Source of the DNA: Bacteroides caecigallinarum | Lineage (GTDB): Bacteria > Bacteroidota > Bacteroidia > Bacteroidales > Bacteroidaceae | Direction: 5' to 3' | DNA length: 64,000 bases | Assembly: GCF_016902295.1 (NCBI RefSeq) | Contig: NZ_JACJLQ010000010.1 | Location: 26,722-90,721, forward strand | In this document: piece by piece, positions 36,229 through 45,396 of the stretch | Position numbering within the stretch: position 1 is the first letter of the stretch | How the letters are laid out: each line of letters starts with the position of its first letter | The notes under the pieces: generated by a model | Database searches by the model: none | What the model was told of the DNA's origin: nothing | Seen by the model: only the letters and a program-made list of their open reading frames with translations | Made by a program: the position numbers and the translations under genes

Positions 36229-37227
36229 TTAAGGTATTTTCTTCAAAACCGTATTACGTAAAATCAACTCAAGCAGGATACACAAAAATGCCACGAGAGC
36301 AAATATTTCGTACTCTTCTTCTCTTTTGCTGAATTCCTTTACATTAAGTTTTGTTTTCTCTAACTTATCTATCTCCTGATACACTTCCTTCAACTTCGAG
36401 TTGCTTGTTGCTCTGAAATAGTTACCGTTAGTTTCGGCTGCTATTTGTGTCAAAGTCTGTTCATCAATTTCCACAGGAGTCTGGATATACTGTACTCCGG
36501 CGTATGTCTGCATAGGATATGGCGCTGTGCCGTTTGTTCCCACCCCAATAGTATATACCCTGATACCGAATTGCTTAGCTATTTCTGCGGCAGTCAATGG
36601 AGAAAGTTCTCCACGGTTATTCACACCATCAGTAAGCAATATCACAACTTTTGATTTAGCCTTACTGTCTTTTAATCTGGTAACCGCATTCGCAAGACCC
36701 ATTCCTATAGCTGTACCGTCTTCTATCATTCCACGGTAAATCATTTCACAGCTTACACTACTGAATAAGTTAAGCAGAACACCATGGTCAACTGTCAACG
36801 GACATTGAGTAAACGCTTCACCAGCAAATATCGTAAGACCTATATTATCGTTAGGTCTTCCATTTATAAACTCAGCAGCCACCTGTTTGGCAGCTTCCAG
36901 TCTGTTAGGCTTCAAATCCTCCGCCAACATACTGGTAGAAATATCCATAGCCAACATAATATCGATACCCTCAATCTCAGTATTCTGCCAATTATCTGTA
37001 GTTTGAGGTCTGGCAAGCACCAATACTATCATAACGAACGTACATAACCGAAGCAGAAAAGGAGCATGAATCAAATATACTTTCCAACTTTTGGGCGCAT
37101 TCTGATACATACGCGTTGTAGATACCTGAAGAGTAGCTTCTGTTTTCTTCCTGCGCATCACATACCACAATATATAAGGTACGAGCAAAATCAGTAAAAA
37201 CAGATATTCAATATTAGCAAAAATCAT
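36229..37227 (-). CDS. batA: BatA: von Willebrand factor A-domain protein
   Basis: A 332-residue paralogue of BatB: N-terminal helices, VWA domain with MIDAS motif DISTSMLAEDLKPNRLEA and LLTDGVNNRGE, and a C-terminal helix (EIFALVAFLCILLELIL). It is thought to sit in the cytoplasmic membrane with the VWA domain in the periplasm and bind partners through the metal site. Between the signal-peptide protein and batB in the operon. Confidence 0.95.
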   Translation of the reverse strand: MIFANIEYLFLLILLVPYILWYVMRRKKTEATLQVSTTRMYQNAPKSWKVYLIHAPFLLRLCTFVMIVLVLARPQTTDNWQNTEIEGIDIMLAMDISTSMLAEDLKPNRLEAAKQVAAEFINGRPNDNIGLTIFAGEAFTQCPLTVDHGVLLNLFSSVSCEMIYRGMIEDGTAIGMGLANAVTRLKDSKAKSKVVILLTDGVNNRGELSPLTAAEIAKQFGIRVYTIGVGTNGTAPYPMQTYAGVQYIQTPVEIDEQTLTQIAAETNGNYFRATSNSKLKEVYQEIDKLEKTKLNVKEFSKREEEYEIFALVAFLCILLELILRNTVLKKIP

Positions 37228-37246
37228 ATTTTCATTAATTTAAGCG

Positions 37247-38350
37247 TTAAAAGAAGAGGTCAATAATACACTTCACTCCTACATACAAAGCAATTGCCGC
37301 TCCAACGCCTGTCAGTCCTATACTGCACATCAAGGCTATACGACCTTGTTTTGAACGTTTCTCTTCCACTTTTATTTCCGTAGGCTCTTTCTTGGCATTA
37401 GGATCTTCCTCAATCTTTGTTTCATTGATGAAGTCCACTGCATTGACAAGATTCATATCGTTTTCGTTCATCATAGGCGCATGTTTTGCAAACTTCACCA
37501 AATCGGCTGTTTCGAAAAGGTATTTCAAATCTTTAAGCGATTCTTTATCCTTTACTTGCAACAGATGTTCTATAATTTCAGTCGAAGTCATCTCCAACGC
37601 ATTGAACCCGAAACGGTCCTTGATGTATGTACGTATGACATCTGTAAGTTCAGTGTAATACAACTTCGGATCTTCTCTCTGGACATTCTTGTTAGCCTTG
37701 ATTTCTTCAATATGCTTCATCGCCTCCTGATGTGGCGGCAGCTTAGGCTCAATCTTTATTATTCTGATTATAGGTTTATTATTTCTAAATCTGACAATAA
37801 AGAACACACAGGCTGCCCCCAATAGCAACATTATGATGAAAGCATAAACCATTGTATCTATATCCTGCCATTCGATAGGGACATCAACAACGGTTTTAGG
37901 TCCGAAGAACTGATCAGGATGTAGAGTATCCACAGGTATGGAATATACCTTAAGGGCTAAAGACTCCGAACGATATTTTTCGTCATCAACCATAACTTCC
38001 AACGGCGGGAGATAATACAGAGCCGAGTCAAACGAAGTAACAGTATATTCCTGACTAATAACCCACCTTTTATTATCATTAAGTTTCTGTGTATCAGGTC
38101 TGGCAATATCCAACACTTCAACGCCTCTCACCAATGTGTCATTAATAACAGGCAATTGCAGTTTCCTATTGGCATCCATACTTACTTCCAGATGTATCTT
38201 GGTCTGCTCGCCAACAAGTAGTTGCAACGAGTCGATACTTGCCCTTACAGTGACCTGCTGTGCGCCAACCGGTGAACCGGCAAGAGTGAAAGCCACAAAA
38301 GACAAAGAGCCAAATATCAACTTTCCATAATTTAACAATATCTTCTTCAT
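37247..38350 (-). CDS. Bat-operon membrane protein of unknown function
   Basis: About 367 residues from the ATG at 38350 (a TTG at 38374 overlaps the upstream gene and is less likely). Signal peptide (GKLIFGSLSFVAFTLAGSPVGA), a periplasmic beta-rich domain (about 25-165), a transmembrane helix (MVYAFIIMLLLGAACVFFIV), a cytoplasmic helical domain and a C-terminal helix. A member of this type always sits between DUF58 and batA in Bacteroidetes, so it belongs to the Bat complex; its role is unknown. Starts 7 bases after the DUF58 stop. Confidence 0.82.
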   Translation of the reverse strand: MKKILLNYGKLIFGSLSFVAFTLAGSPVGAQQVTVRASIDSLQLLVGEQTKIHLEVSMDANRKLQLPVINDTLVRGVEVLDIARPDTQKLNDNKRWVISQEYTVTSFDSALYYLPPLEVMVDDEKYRSESLALKVYSIPVDTLHPDQFFGPKTVVDVPIEWQDIDTMVYAFIIMLLLGAACVFFIVRFRNNKPIIRIIKIEPKLPPHQEAMKHIEEIKANKNVQREDPKLYYTELTDVIRTYIKDRFGFNALEMTSTEIIEHLLQVKDKESLKDLKYLFETADLVKFAKHAPMMNENDMNLVNAVDFINETKIEEDPNAKKEPTEIKVEEKRSKQGRIALMCSIGLTGVGAAIALYVGVKCIIDLFF

Positions 38351-38357
38351 CTGATTA

Positions 38358-39227
38358 TCAGTTTCTTTTAGCAAACAAATTCAGCAATGCTCTGACATAA
38401 TCCTGATCTGTACGTACAGACACAGAATCCACGTTACACAGATTAAACGTATCATTAAGTTTTTTCTGACGTTCCATCCACCATTCATGATGAGCTTTTC
38501 TCAACGATTTTGATGAAGTGTCAATCCACTCCTCATGTCCGGTCTCGGCATCACGCACAAGCATCAGACCAACATCCGGCAATTCTTCCATGCGTCTGTC
38601 GTACACCTGAACAGCAACTACATCATGTTTTCTGTTTGCTACGGTCAACGCATTCTTGAAATCATTGTCATCAATAAAATCGCTCAACATAAATGCCGTA
38701 CAACGCTTCTTCAATACATTCGTAAGATATTCAATTGCGCATTGCAGATTTGTACGCGAACTTTCCGGTTTAAAATCCAACAATTCACGTATGATATACA
38801 GAATATGTTTACGTCCTTTTTTAGGCGGAATAAACTTCTCTATTTTGTCTGAGAAGAATATCACGCCAATTTTGTCGTTATTCTGGATAGCGGAGAATGC
38901 TATAGTTGCCGCAATCTCCGTAACCATATCTTTTTTCATCTGCTTAGATGTACCGAAATCAAGACTGTTCGACACATCCACAAGCAACATAACTGTCAGT
39001 TCACGCTCTTCCTCGAACACCTTTACGAATGGTTTGTCAAAGCGTGCCGTTACATTCCAGTCAATGTCTCGCACATCATCGCCATACTGATACTCTCTCA
39101 CTTCGGAGAAAGCCATACCCCTGCCTTTGAAGGCTGAATGATACTGTCCGGCAAAAATATTGCTTGACAGTCCACGGGTTTTAATTTCTATCTGGCGTAC
39201 ACGCTTTAATAATTCAGTAGTTTCCAT
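38358..39227 (-). CDS. DUF58 (VWA-like) protein of the bat operon
   Basis: A 289-residue cytoplasmic DUF58 protein. The family signature VREYQYGDDVRDIDWNVTAR lies at about 43-62, followed by a VWA-like domain with LLVDVSNSLDF and IGVIFFSDKIEKFIPP. DUF58 proteins accompany MoxR AAA ATPases; the pair probably works as a chaperone system feeding the VWA proteins BatA and BatB. 22 bases after moxR. Confidence 0.93.
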   Translation of the reverse strand: METTELLKRVRQIEIKTRGLSSNIFAGQYHSAFKGRGMAFSEVREYQYGDDVRDIDWNVTARFDKPFVKVFEEERELTVMLLVDVSNSLDFGTSKQMKKDMVTEIAATIAFSAIQNNDKIGVIFFSDKIEKFIPPKKGRKHILYIIRELLDFKPESSRTNLQCAIEYLTNVLKKRCTAFMLSDFIDDNDFKNALTVANRKHDVVAVQVYDRRMEELPDVGLMLVRDAETGHEEWIDTSSKSLRKAHHEWWMERQKKLNDTFNLCNVDSVSVRTDQDYVRALLNLFAKRN

Positions 39228-39249
39228 TCTTCAAATAAAGGTTTTCTGA

Positions 39250-40245
39250 TTAAGGCACTTCAACTTTGTTAAGTATCTTGCTTACAATCTCGTCCGAAGT
39301 GACATTCGTAGCTTCAGCCTCGTATGTCAGACCGATACGATGACGCAATACATCGTGAGCCACAGCACGGACATCTTCAGGGATAACATATCCTCTGCGT
39401 TTGATAAACGCATAACTGCGTGCGGCAAGAGCCAGATTGATTGACGCACGAGGAGAACCTCCGAAACCGATAAGACTCTTAAGTTCCTTCAAATCATACT
39501 TTTCAGGATAACGTGTCGCGAAAACGATATCGGCAATATATTGTTCAATCTTTTCGTCAAGATAAACCTGTCTCACAACTTTACGGGCTTCCATTATATC
39601 TTCAGCTTTCAGCAACGGTTTGATTTCAACCTTTTCTCCTGAAATATTCTGACGGATAATCTTCTTTTCCTCTTCTATCTTAGGATAATCTATAATCACC
39701 TTCAGCATAAAACGGTCCACCTGTGCTTCAGGCAGCGGATAAGTACCTTCCTGTTCGATAGGGTTCTGTGTCGCCATAACAAGGAAAGGCTCAGGCAAAC
39801 GGAAAGTTTCCTTGCTCAATGTCACCTGACGTTCCTGCATGGCTTCAAGCAAAGCACTCTGTACCTTTGCCGGAGCACGGTTAATTTCATCTGCCAACAC
39901 AAAGTTTGCGAAGATAGGTCCTTTTTTAGCGATAAACTGTTCATCCTTCTGACTGTAAATCATAGTACCGATAACATCGGCAGGCAACAAGTCAGGAGTA
40001 AACTGCACACGACTATATTTAGAATCAATAAGCGATGCCATAGTTTTGATAGCCAATGTTTTGGCCAATCCTGGCACACCTTCCAGCAATATATGTCCAT
40101 CTGCCAGCAAGCCTATCAGCAATGATTCAACCAAATGTTTCTGTCCCACAATAACCTGATCCATACCTGTCATCAGGTTAGTCACAAACGCGCTTTGGCG
40201 TTCAATCAATTCGTTCAATGCACGAATATCAATAGCTTCTGCCAT
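39250..40245 (-). CDS. MoxR-family AAA+ ATPase
   Basis: A 331-residue AAA+ ATPase, first gene of the bat operon. Walker A LEGVPGLAKT, Walker B VLADEINRAP, sensor-1 ATQNPIE and the arginine-rich VDRFMLKV segment are present, and the C-terminal lid begins near LKSLIGFGGSPRA. MoxR ATPases act as chaperones for VWA-domain partners; BatA, BatB and DUF58 follow. A -33/-7 promoter lies upstream. Confidence 0.94.
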   Translation of the reverse strand: MAEAIDIRALNELIERQSAFVTNLMTGMDQVIVGQKHLVESLLIGLLADGHILLEGVPGLAKTLAIKTMASLIDSKYSRVQFTPDLLPADVIGTMIYSQKDEQFIAKKGPIFANFVLADEINRAPAKVQSALLEAMQERQVTLSKETFRLPEPFLVMATQNPIEQEGTYPLPEAQVDRFMLKVIIDYPKIEEEKKIIRQNISGEKVEIKPLLKAEDIMEARKVVRQVYLDEKIEQYIADIVFATRYPEKYDLKELKSLIGFGGSPRASINLALAARSYAFIKRRGYVIPEDVRAVAHDVLRHRIGLTYEAEATNVTSDEIVSKILNKVEVP

Positions 40246-40321
40246 AATTTCTTGATTATTTTATTAATTTCATTTTTATATTTCAATACTATCAACAAGG
40301 ATAAATCCTTTTTTAGTGCAC

Positions 40322-40353
40322 CCAAAATTACGTTTTTAAGTTAACAGCCACAA
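40322..40353 (-). promoter_or_regulatory. Promoter of the moxR-bat operon
   Basis: TAATTTTGG (40322-40330) with TTG at 40351-40353, a 20-base spacer, about 80 bases before the moxR start. Confidence 0.5.
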
Positions 40354-40449
40354 CTAATATTTATTAAAAAATCATACAAACATATCTATTTAAGTCTTTT
40401 TTATCTTATTCCGACGAATTTAAAATCAAATAGTAAATATAAAACAAAA

Positions 40450-40490
40450 AGACAGCATCAATATGGATAATTATCCATACGATACTGTCT
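40450..40490 (-). terminator. Terminator after the HU-LysM gene
   Basis: A near-perfect 41-base palindrome centred on GGATAATTATCC; on the minus strand it lies 17 bases after the stop codon and is followed by a T-rich run. Confidence 0.75.
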
Positions 40491-40506
40491 CAATTATTAT
40501 ATAATC

Positions 40507-41457
40507 CTATTGTGCTGGAACAAGCTTGGGTATGCGCAGCACAGTACCTATAGGCACATTATTAGGATCTTTAATATTGTCTTTATTGTACATTACAATA
40601 TATGGCCACAACTTTTTATTCCTGAAATATTTATAAGCCACTTTCGATAATGTACTTCCATTTTTTATTGTAAAAGTATCCAATGTTCCGCTAATCTTAT
40701 ACACAACCTCATCTGACAGGTATTCTATTTCATCAGCATCGTCTGTAGCCGCCGTAATAATAGAATCAATAACCTTTTTATGAACCGTTAAAGTATCATC
40801 AGCCTTCTTATCAGTTACTTCAATTGTATCTTCAGATACAACAGCAGTATCTCCAGTAGCAACTGGTAAAGGCTCTTCTTCGGCCAGCAAAGGAACATTT
40901 TCATCCACAGGATCAACATTCCTATCAGAAAATACTCCCCACATTATTCCTCCACCGATAATTACACCGACAAAAAGTACTGCTGCAAGCATATACCAGG
41001 AAACCAACCATTTACGTTCCTTTCCTTCAGTCTCATTATCAAATACAGACAAAGGCTTTTCTTCAATTGCGACGGATACTGTTTGCTCTTCTTCAATCAA
41101 ATCAGGCTCAGAGTCGGTATGGGATGTAGAATCACTACCCTCAGACGATGAAATCTCATCTATATCACTGAAACTTACACCATCATTCAGCTCTACAGGC
41201 CCAAAATGAGAGAACGGTTTATTCACATTATCCCTCAATGATGCATCAGGAATAAAAACCACTTTACTCCCATTACCAGGAAGCACTATTAATTTAAATG
41301 TTCCAAGCCCCTTAACCTTAACATATTTATCTCTTTTCAGACCTTCCTCAATCAGAGACAAAAAGCTACAGACAAATGCGTCGGCATCTGTCTGTTCTAT
41401 ATTAAGTTTAGCTGCCAATATAGCCGCAATATTCTCTATCGTAAGTTTCTCATCCAT
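40507..41457 (-). CDS. HU-like domain, transmembrane helix and LysM domain fusion
   Basis: A 316-residue protein of unusual layout. Residues 1-80 resemble HU/IHF DNA-binding proteins (KVKGLGTFKLIVLPG, matching the beta-arm entry of HU). An acidic linker runs to about 150, a single transmembrane helix covers 154-175 (YMLAAVLFVGVIIGGGIMWG), and residues about 260-312 form a LysM fold (NGSTLSKVAYKYFRNKKLWPYIVMYN). Topology would put the HU-like part inside and LysM in the periplasm, so it could link nucleoid and peptidoglycan; that is inference, and the HU-like part may bind protein rather than DNA. It starts 3 bases after a plain HU gene. Confidence 0.85.
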   Translation of the reverse strand: MDEKLTIENIAAILAAKLNIEQTDADAFVCSFLSLIEEGLKRDKYVKVKGLGTFKLIVLPGNGSKVVFIPDASLRDNVNKPFSHFGPVELNDGVSFSDIDEISSSEGSDSTSHTDSEPDLIEEEQTVSVAIEEKPLSVFDNETEGKERKWLVSWYMLAAVLFVGVIIGGGIMWGVFSDRNVDPVDENVPLLAEEEPLPVATGDTAVVSEDTIEVTDKKADDTLTVHKKVIDSIITAATDDADEIEYLSDEVVYKISGTLDTFTIKNGSTLSKVAYKYFRNKKLWPYIVMYNKDNIKDPNNVPIGTVLRIPKLVPAQ

Positions 41458-41460
41458 TGA

Positions 41461-41748
41461 TTAACTGTTAAGCGCTGAATTGATTCTTTCCTTCAACATG
41501 GAAGAAGGTCTGAAACCTACGACCAATTTTGGCGGGAACAAAACACGTTTCCCTGTCGATGAGTTCACTTCAATCCTCTCCATTTTCTTTTTCACCTCAA
41601 AGATACCGAATCCCTGCAGCGAAACATCCTTACCATCCTGTAAACCAGAAGAAATAATATCAGATACACATGACAAAAAATGTGAAGCAGATTTTTCATC
41701 TCCACCTATTTTTGCCGACAACGCATCTATAAATTCCTTCTCACTCAT
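41461..41748 (-). CDS. HU/IHF-family DNA-binding protein
   Basis: A 95-residue histone-like protein. It has the HU core GFGIFEVKKK, the beta-arm, and PPKLVVGFRPSS near the C-terminus. It overlaps rimO by 4 bases (ATGA), so the three genes rimO, HU and HU-LysM form one transcript with ftsY likely upstream. Predicted to bend DNA; it is not clearly HupA/B or IHF. Confidence 0.9.
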   Translation of the reverse strand: MSEKEFIDALSAKIGGDEKSASHFLSCVSDIISSGLQDGKDVSLQGFGIFEVKKKMERIEVNSSTGKRVLFPPKLVVGFRPSSMLKERINSALNS

Positions 41749-43046
41749 TCTGCAATCCTCCCATAAAGATCGAAATCGTCAGCATCTTCTATCAATACAT
41801 TATAGAAATGACCTTCCTTCAATTTCTTTCCGTCAATTTTTATCAGTACTTCCGGATCCACCTCAGGAGAATCGAACTCGGTACGACCTACATAATATTC
41901 ACCCTCTTTTCTGTCAATCATCACCTTGAAAGTCTGTCCAATTTTCATACGGCTCAATTCTCCGGATATTTCCTGCTGTAAAGCCATAAGCTCGTCCAGT
42001 CTCTTCTGCTTCACATCCTGAGGAATATCATCATCATAATTCTCAGCTGAATAAGTACCTTCCTCCTCAGAATAAGCAAAAGCTCCCATACGGTCGAATT
42101 TGGCGATCTTGACAAACTCCTTGAGTTGTTCGAAATCCTCTTCAGTCTCTCCAGGATGGCCAACCATCAGAGTAGTACGCAAATGTATTCCCGGAACTTC
42201 TTTGCGGAATTCTTCAATAAGTTTGTAAGTTTCATCTTTCGTCACATGCCTTCTCATCCTTGACAACATGTTGTCGCTGATATGCTGGAGAGCGATGTCC
42301 ATATACTTGCATACATTGTCATTATCTCTCATCACCTTAAACAGCTCTCTCGGGAATTTTGCAGGATAAGCGTAATGCAGACGTATCCATTCCACTCCTG
42401 GAATCTTTGCCATCTTATCAATGAGATCCGGCAACATTTGTTTCTTATACAAGTCAACACCATAGTATGTAAGTTCCTGGGCAATAACCTGAAACTCTTT
42501 CACACCCTCGGACACAAGAAGCCTCACCTCATCCAATATTTCCTCCATCGGTCTTGACACATGACGGCCCGTTATGATAGGAATAGCACAATAAGAGCAT
42601 TTCCTGTCACAACCTTCCGAAATTTTCAGATAAGCATAATGTTTAGGAGTAGTAAGATGTCTTTCGATAGCAAATTCCGAATGATAAGCCTTACCCAAAT
42701 CCTCAAGCAGTTCATTCCAGTTGAACTTACCGTAAAACTTGTCAACCTGGGGAATTTCCACCTTCAGTTCGTTTAGATAACGTTCGGACAGGCAGCCCAT
42801 AACATAAAGTTTCTTGAGTTTTCCCTCTTCTTTTGCCTGGCAAAACTCCAAAATCATATTAATAGACTCTTCCTTTGCGTCACCAATAAATCCGCAAGTA
42901 TTAATCACCGCTATCTCTCCTTGAGGTTTTTCAGCGTCATGCGTCACCTTATAACCGTTAGCTTCAAGCTGACGCATCAGCTTTTCCGAATCCACCAGGT
43001 TCTTGGAACATCCAAGAGTAATAATATCAATAGTATTTTTTTTCAT
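41745..43046 (-). CDS. rimO: Ribosomal protein S12 methylthiotransferase
   Basis: A 433-residue radical-SAM enzyme adding a methylthio group to Asp of ribosomal protein S12. The N-terminal UPF0004 domain has LGCSKNLVDSE and NTCGFI cysteines; the radical-SAM cluster is CDRKCSYC; a C-terminal TRAM domain ends the protein. It immediately follows ftsY (their ends touch) and is coupled to the HU gene. Confidence 0.97.
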   Translation of the reverse strand: MKKNTIDIITLGCSKNLVDSEKLMRQLEANGYKVTHDAEKPQGEIAVINTCGFIGDAKEESINMILEFCQAKEEGKLKKLYVMGCLSERYLNELKVEIPQVDKFYGKFNWNELLEDLGKAYHSEFAIERHLTTPKHYAYLKISEGCDRKCSYCAIPIITGRHVSRPMEEILDEVRLLVSEGVKEFQVIAQELTYYGVDLYKKQMLPDLIDKMAKIPGVEWIRLHYAYPAKFPRELFKVMRDNDNVCKYMDIALQHISDNMLSRMRRHVTKDETYKLIEEFRKEVPGIHLRTTLMVGHPGETEEDFEQLKEFVKIAKFDRMGAFAYSEEEGTYSAENYDDDIPQDVKQKRLDELMALQQEISGELSRMKIGQTFKVMIDRKEGEYYVGRTEFDSPEVDPEVLIKIDGKKLKEGHFYNVLIEDADDFDLYGRIAE

Positions 43047-44009
43047 TTATTTTTCTTCCGAGCCAAACAACGAATCAACGAACTCACGACGGCGGAACAC
43101 CTGCAAGTCCTCAATACCTTCACCAAGACCAATATATTTTACAGGAATTTTGAACTGGTCAGAAATACCAATCACCACACCACCTTTAGCCGTGCCGTCA
43201 AGCTTTGTAATAGCCATAGCATTTACTTCTGTAGCAAGTGTAAACTGCTTGGCCTGTTCGAAAGCGTTCTGTCCTGTAGAACCGTCAAGCACCAACAGCA
43301 CCTCGTGAGGAGCATCAGGCACTACTTTCTTCATCACGTTCTTTATTTTAGTAAGCTCATTCATCAGCCCTACCTTATTGTGCAGACGTCCGGCAGTATC
43401 AATTATAACCACATCAGCATCGTTAGCCACAGCAGAACTAAGAGTATCAAAAGCAACAGAAGCAGGATCGGCTCCCATTTTTTGTTTAACGACAGGCACA
43501 CCTACACGTTCGCCCCAGATGTCCAACTGTTCCACAGCCGCAGCGCGGAATGTATCGGCAGCGCCCAAATACACTTTATTTCCCGCTTTCTTGAATTGGT
43601 ATGCAAGTTTACCGATCGTAGTTGTCTTGCCTACTCCGTTCACTCCCACCACCATTATTACGTATGGTTTCTTACCTTCAGGCAATGTAAAGTCTTCTGC
43701 GTCAACAGTATTGTTTTCCGTCAGAAGAGCAGCTATTTCCTCCCTAAGAATATTGTTCAGTTCCTGGGTATTGACATATTTATCCTTTGCCACCCTTGTT
43801 TCAATGCGCTTGATGATGTTCAAAGTAGTTTCCACACCCACGTCCGAAGTGACCAGTACCTCTTCAAGGTTGTCAAGCACTTCATCGTCCACCTTCGATT
43901 TTCCGGCAACGGCACGTGCTATTTTTCCGAAGACACTTTCTTTAGTTTTAGACAATCCCTTGTCCAGAGTTTCCTTCTTTTCTTTAGAGAAAAAGCTAAA
44001 AATTCCCAT
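43047..44009 (-). CDS. ftsY: Signal recognition particle receptor
   Basis: A 320-residue SRP GTPase receptor for co-translational membrane targeting. G-motifs: GVNGVGKTTTIGKLA, the insertion-box AADTFRAAAVEQL, DTAGRLHNK and TKLDGTAKGG. The acidic A domain is very short, as is usual in Bacteroidetes. It precedes rimO with no spacer. Confidence 0.97.
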   Translation of the reverse strand: MGIFSFFSKEKKETLDKGLSKTKESVFGKIARAVAGKSKVDDEVLDNLEEVLVTSDVGVETTLNIIKRIETRVAKDKYVNTQELNNILREEIAALLTENNTVDAEDFTLPEGKKPYVIMVVGVNGVGKTTTIGKLAYQFKKAGNKVYLGAADTFRAAAVEQLDIWGERVGVPVVKQKMGADPASVAFDTLSSAVANDADVVIIDTAGRLHNKVGLMNELTKIKNVMKKVVPDAPHEVLLVLDGSTGQNAFEQAKQFTLATEVNAMAITKLDGTAKGGVVIGISDQFKIPVKYIGLGEGIEDLQVFRRREFVDSLFGSEEK

Positions 44010-44060
44010 ACTTATACATTTATCTATTTATGTTACAAAGATATAACTAATTTCTTAGAT

Positions 44061-44099
44061 ATAAAAAAAGTTCCCGCCGTTATTATTGGCGGGAACTTT
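44061..44099 (-). terminator. Terminator after the rpmB-rpmG-DUF4295 genes
   Basis: AAAGTTCCCGCC (44067-44078) pairs perfectly with GGCGGGAACTTT (44088-44099); the minus-strand T-run is 44069-44063. Confidence 0.9.
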
Positions 44100-44131
44100 C
44101 AAAATATCATTTAATAGCCATCAAGCTACAA

Positions 44132-44287
44132 TTATTTTTTGAAGAAGTCCTGAACTTTTTCGTTAGGAACCATTTGTTCATCGAAGATGTAGGCACCAGT
44201 CTTAGGTGACTTAACCATCTTGATAACCTTAGTATAAGAACGTCCTTCTTTACCTGTCTGAAGGGTTGCGACTGTTTTCTTTGCCAT
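44132..44287 (-). CDS. DUF4295 family small protein
   Basis: A 51-residue basic protein, too short for most ORF lists. It runs from ATG at 44287 to TAA at 44134-44132 and begins MAKKTVATLQ, with EGRSYTKVIKMVKSP in the middle. DUF4295 is confined to Bacteroidales and always follows rpmG, which fits the 12-base gap here. A ribosome-associated role is likely from context only. Confidence 0.85.
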   Translation of the reverse strand: MAKKTVATLQTGKEGRSYTKVIKMVKSPKTGAYIFDEQMVPNEKVQDFFKK

Positions 44288-44299
44288 GGTCTTCTATTA

Positions 44300-44488
44300 T
44301 TATTTAATTTCTTTATGTACTGTTACTCTCTTCAAGATTGGGTTGTATTTCTTAAGTTCCAATCTTTCAGTTGTATTCTTTCTATTTTTTGTAGTGATAT
44401 AGCGAGAAGTTCCCGGCAAACCACTTTCCTTCATTTCTGTGCACTCAAGGATTACCTGTACTCTGTTACCTTTAGCTTTCTTAGCCAT
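44300..44488 (-). CDS. rpmG: 50S ribosomal protein L33
   Basis: A 62-residue ribosomal protein of the large subunit, recognised by [21 protein letters not shown]. It lacks the zinc-binding cysteines except one, so it is the zinc-free form. It sits between rpmB and DUF4295 in the usual Bacteroidales order. Confidence 0.95.
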   Translation of the reverse strand: MAKKAKGNRVQVILECTEMKESGLPGTSRYITTKNRKNTTERLELKKYNPILKRVTVHKEIK

Positions 44489-44507
44489 AGTTTTTCTCTC
44501 CTTTTAA

Positions 44508-44768
44508 TTAACCAATAATTTTGATACTCTTCCAATCACAGTAACCGTTAGCTACAGCTTCGTTCAACGCAGCATCCAGTCCCTTCTTGTTAATAACTCT
44601 CAAGCCGTTAGCGCAAATGTTCAGGCTAATCCAGCAATCTTGTTCTACATAGTAGAATTTCTTAGTAAACAAGTTCACATCAAATGTTCTTTTAGTTCTT
44701 CTCTTTGAGTGTGAAACGTTGTTGCCAATCATGGCTTTCTTTCCGGTAATTTGACAAATTTTTGACAT
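44508..44768 (-). CDS. rpmB: 50S ribosomal protein L28
   Basis: An 86-residue large-subunit protein starting with the typical [20 protein letters not shown] and continuing [11 protein letters not shown]. First gene of the rpmB-rpmG-DUF4295 transcript; a TTACTTTGC-like box lies about 50 bases upstream (44818-44826). Confidence 0.95.
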   Translation of the reverse strand: MSKICQITGKKAMIGNNVSHSKRRTKRTFDVNLFTKKFYYVEQDCWISLNICANGLRVINKKGLDAALNEAVANGYCDWKSIKIIG

Positions 44769-44867
44769 TTCTATCTAGTTTTTATAGTTTCAATTCGTTC
44801 ATTCTTTAAAACGGAGTGCAAAGTAAGCGTTTTTATTTCAAACATGCAAACTTTTGAATAATAAATT

Positions 44868-45374
44868 CTATTTTTCCTCGTTATTTTCTTTATTTTGGGA
44901 CAATTCACGTAATAAATACAGCGCTCTTATGGTTGCATTGTGGACATTTTGCTCTCTTCCGTTGTCTTCACAAACTTTTTCGGTAACCACACTATCTTTA
45001 TTACCAGCCGCAATCCACACAGTACCTATAGGTTTGTCTGGAGTACCCCCGGTAGGACCTGCGATACCGGATGTTGCGACAGCGAAATCAGCATTAAAAG
45101 CCTTAATCGCTCCTTTCACCATTTCTATTACAGTTTCCTCGCTCACGGCACCGAATTTTTCAAGGGTCTCGGCGCTTACCCCTAATAAATTCTGTTTAGC
45201 TTCGTTAGAATAAGCCACAATTCCCCCTTTATAGAATTTGGAACTTCCCGGTATTGCAGTCAGAGTTGCAGCAATATTTCCTGCAGTACAACTTTCTGCT
45301 GTAGCAAGCGAATATTCCTCTCTCCAGAAAATTTCGCTTATATGTTTACTTAACATTTTACCTTCTACTGACAT
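44868..45374 (-). CDS. pncC: Nicotinamide-nucleotide amidohydrolase (CinA C-terminal domain)
   Basis: A 168-residue single-domain PncC/CinA-C protein deamidating NMN to nicotinate mononucleotide in NAD recycling. Motifs ATAESCTAGNIAATLTAIPGSS and AVATSGIAGPTGG are intact. It follows tsaD after 22 bases and is likely co-transcribed with it. Confidence 0.9.
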   Translation of the reverse strand: MSVEGKMLSKHISEIFWREEYSLATAESCTAGNIAATLTAIPGSSKFYKGGIVAYSNEAKQNLLGVSAETLEKFGAVSEETVIEMVKGAIKAFNADFAVATSGIAGPTGGTPDKPIGTVWIAAGNKDSVVTEKVCEDNGREQNVHNATIRALYLLRELSQNKENNEEK

Positions 45375-45396
45375 AGTATCATATATTTATATTGTT

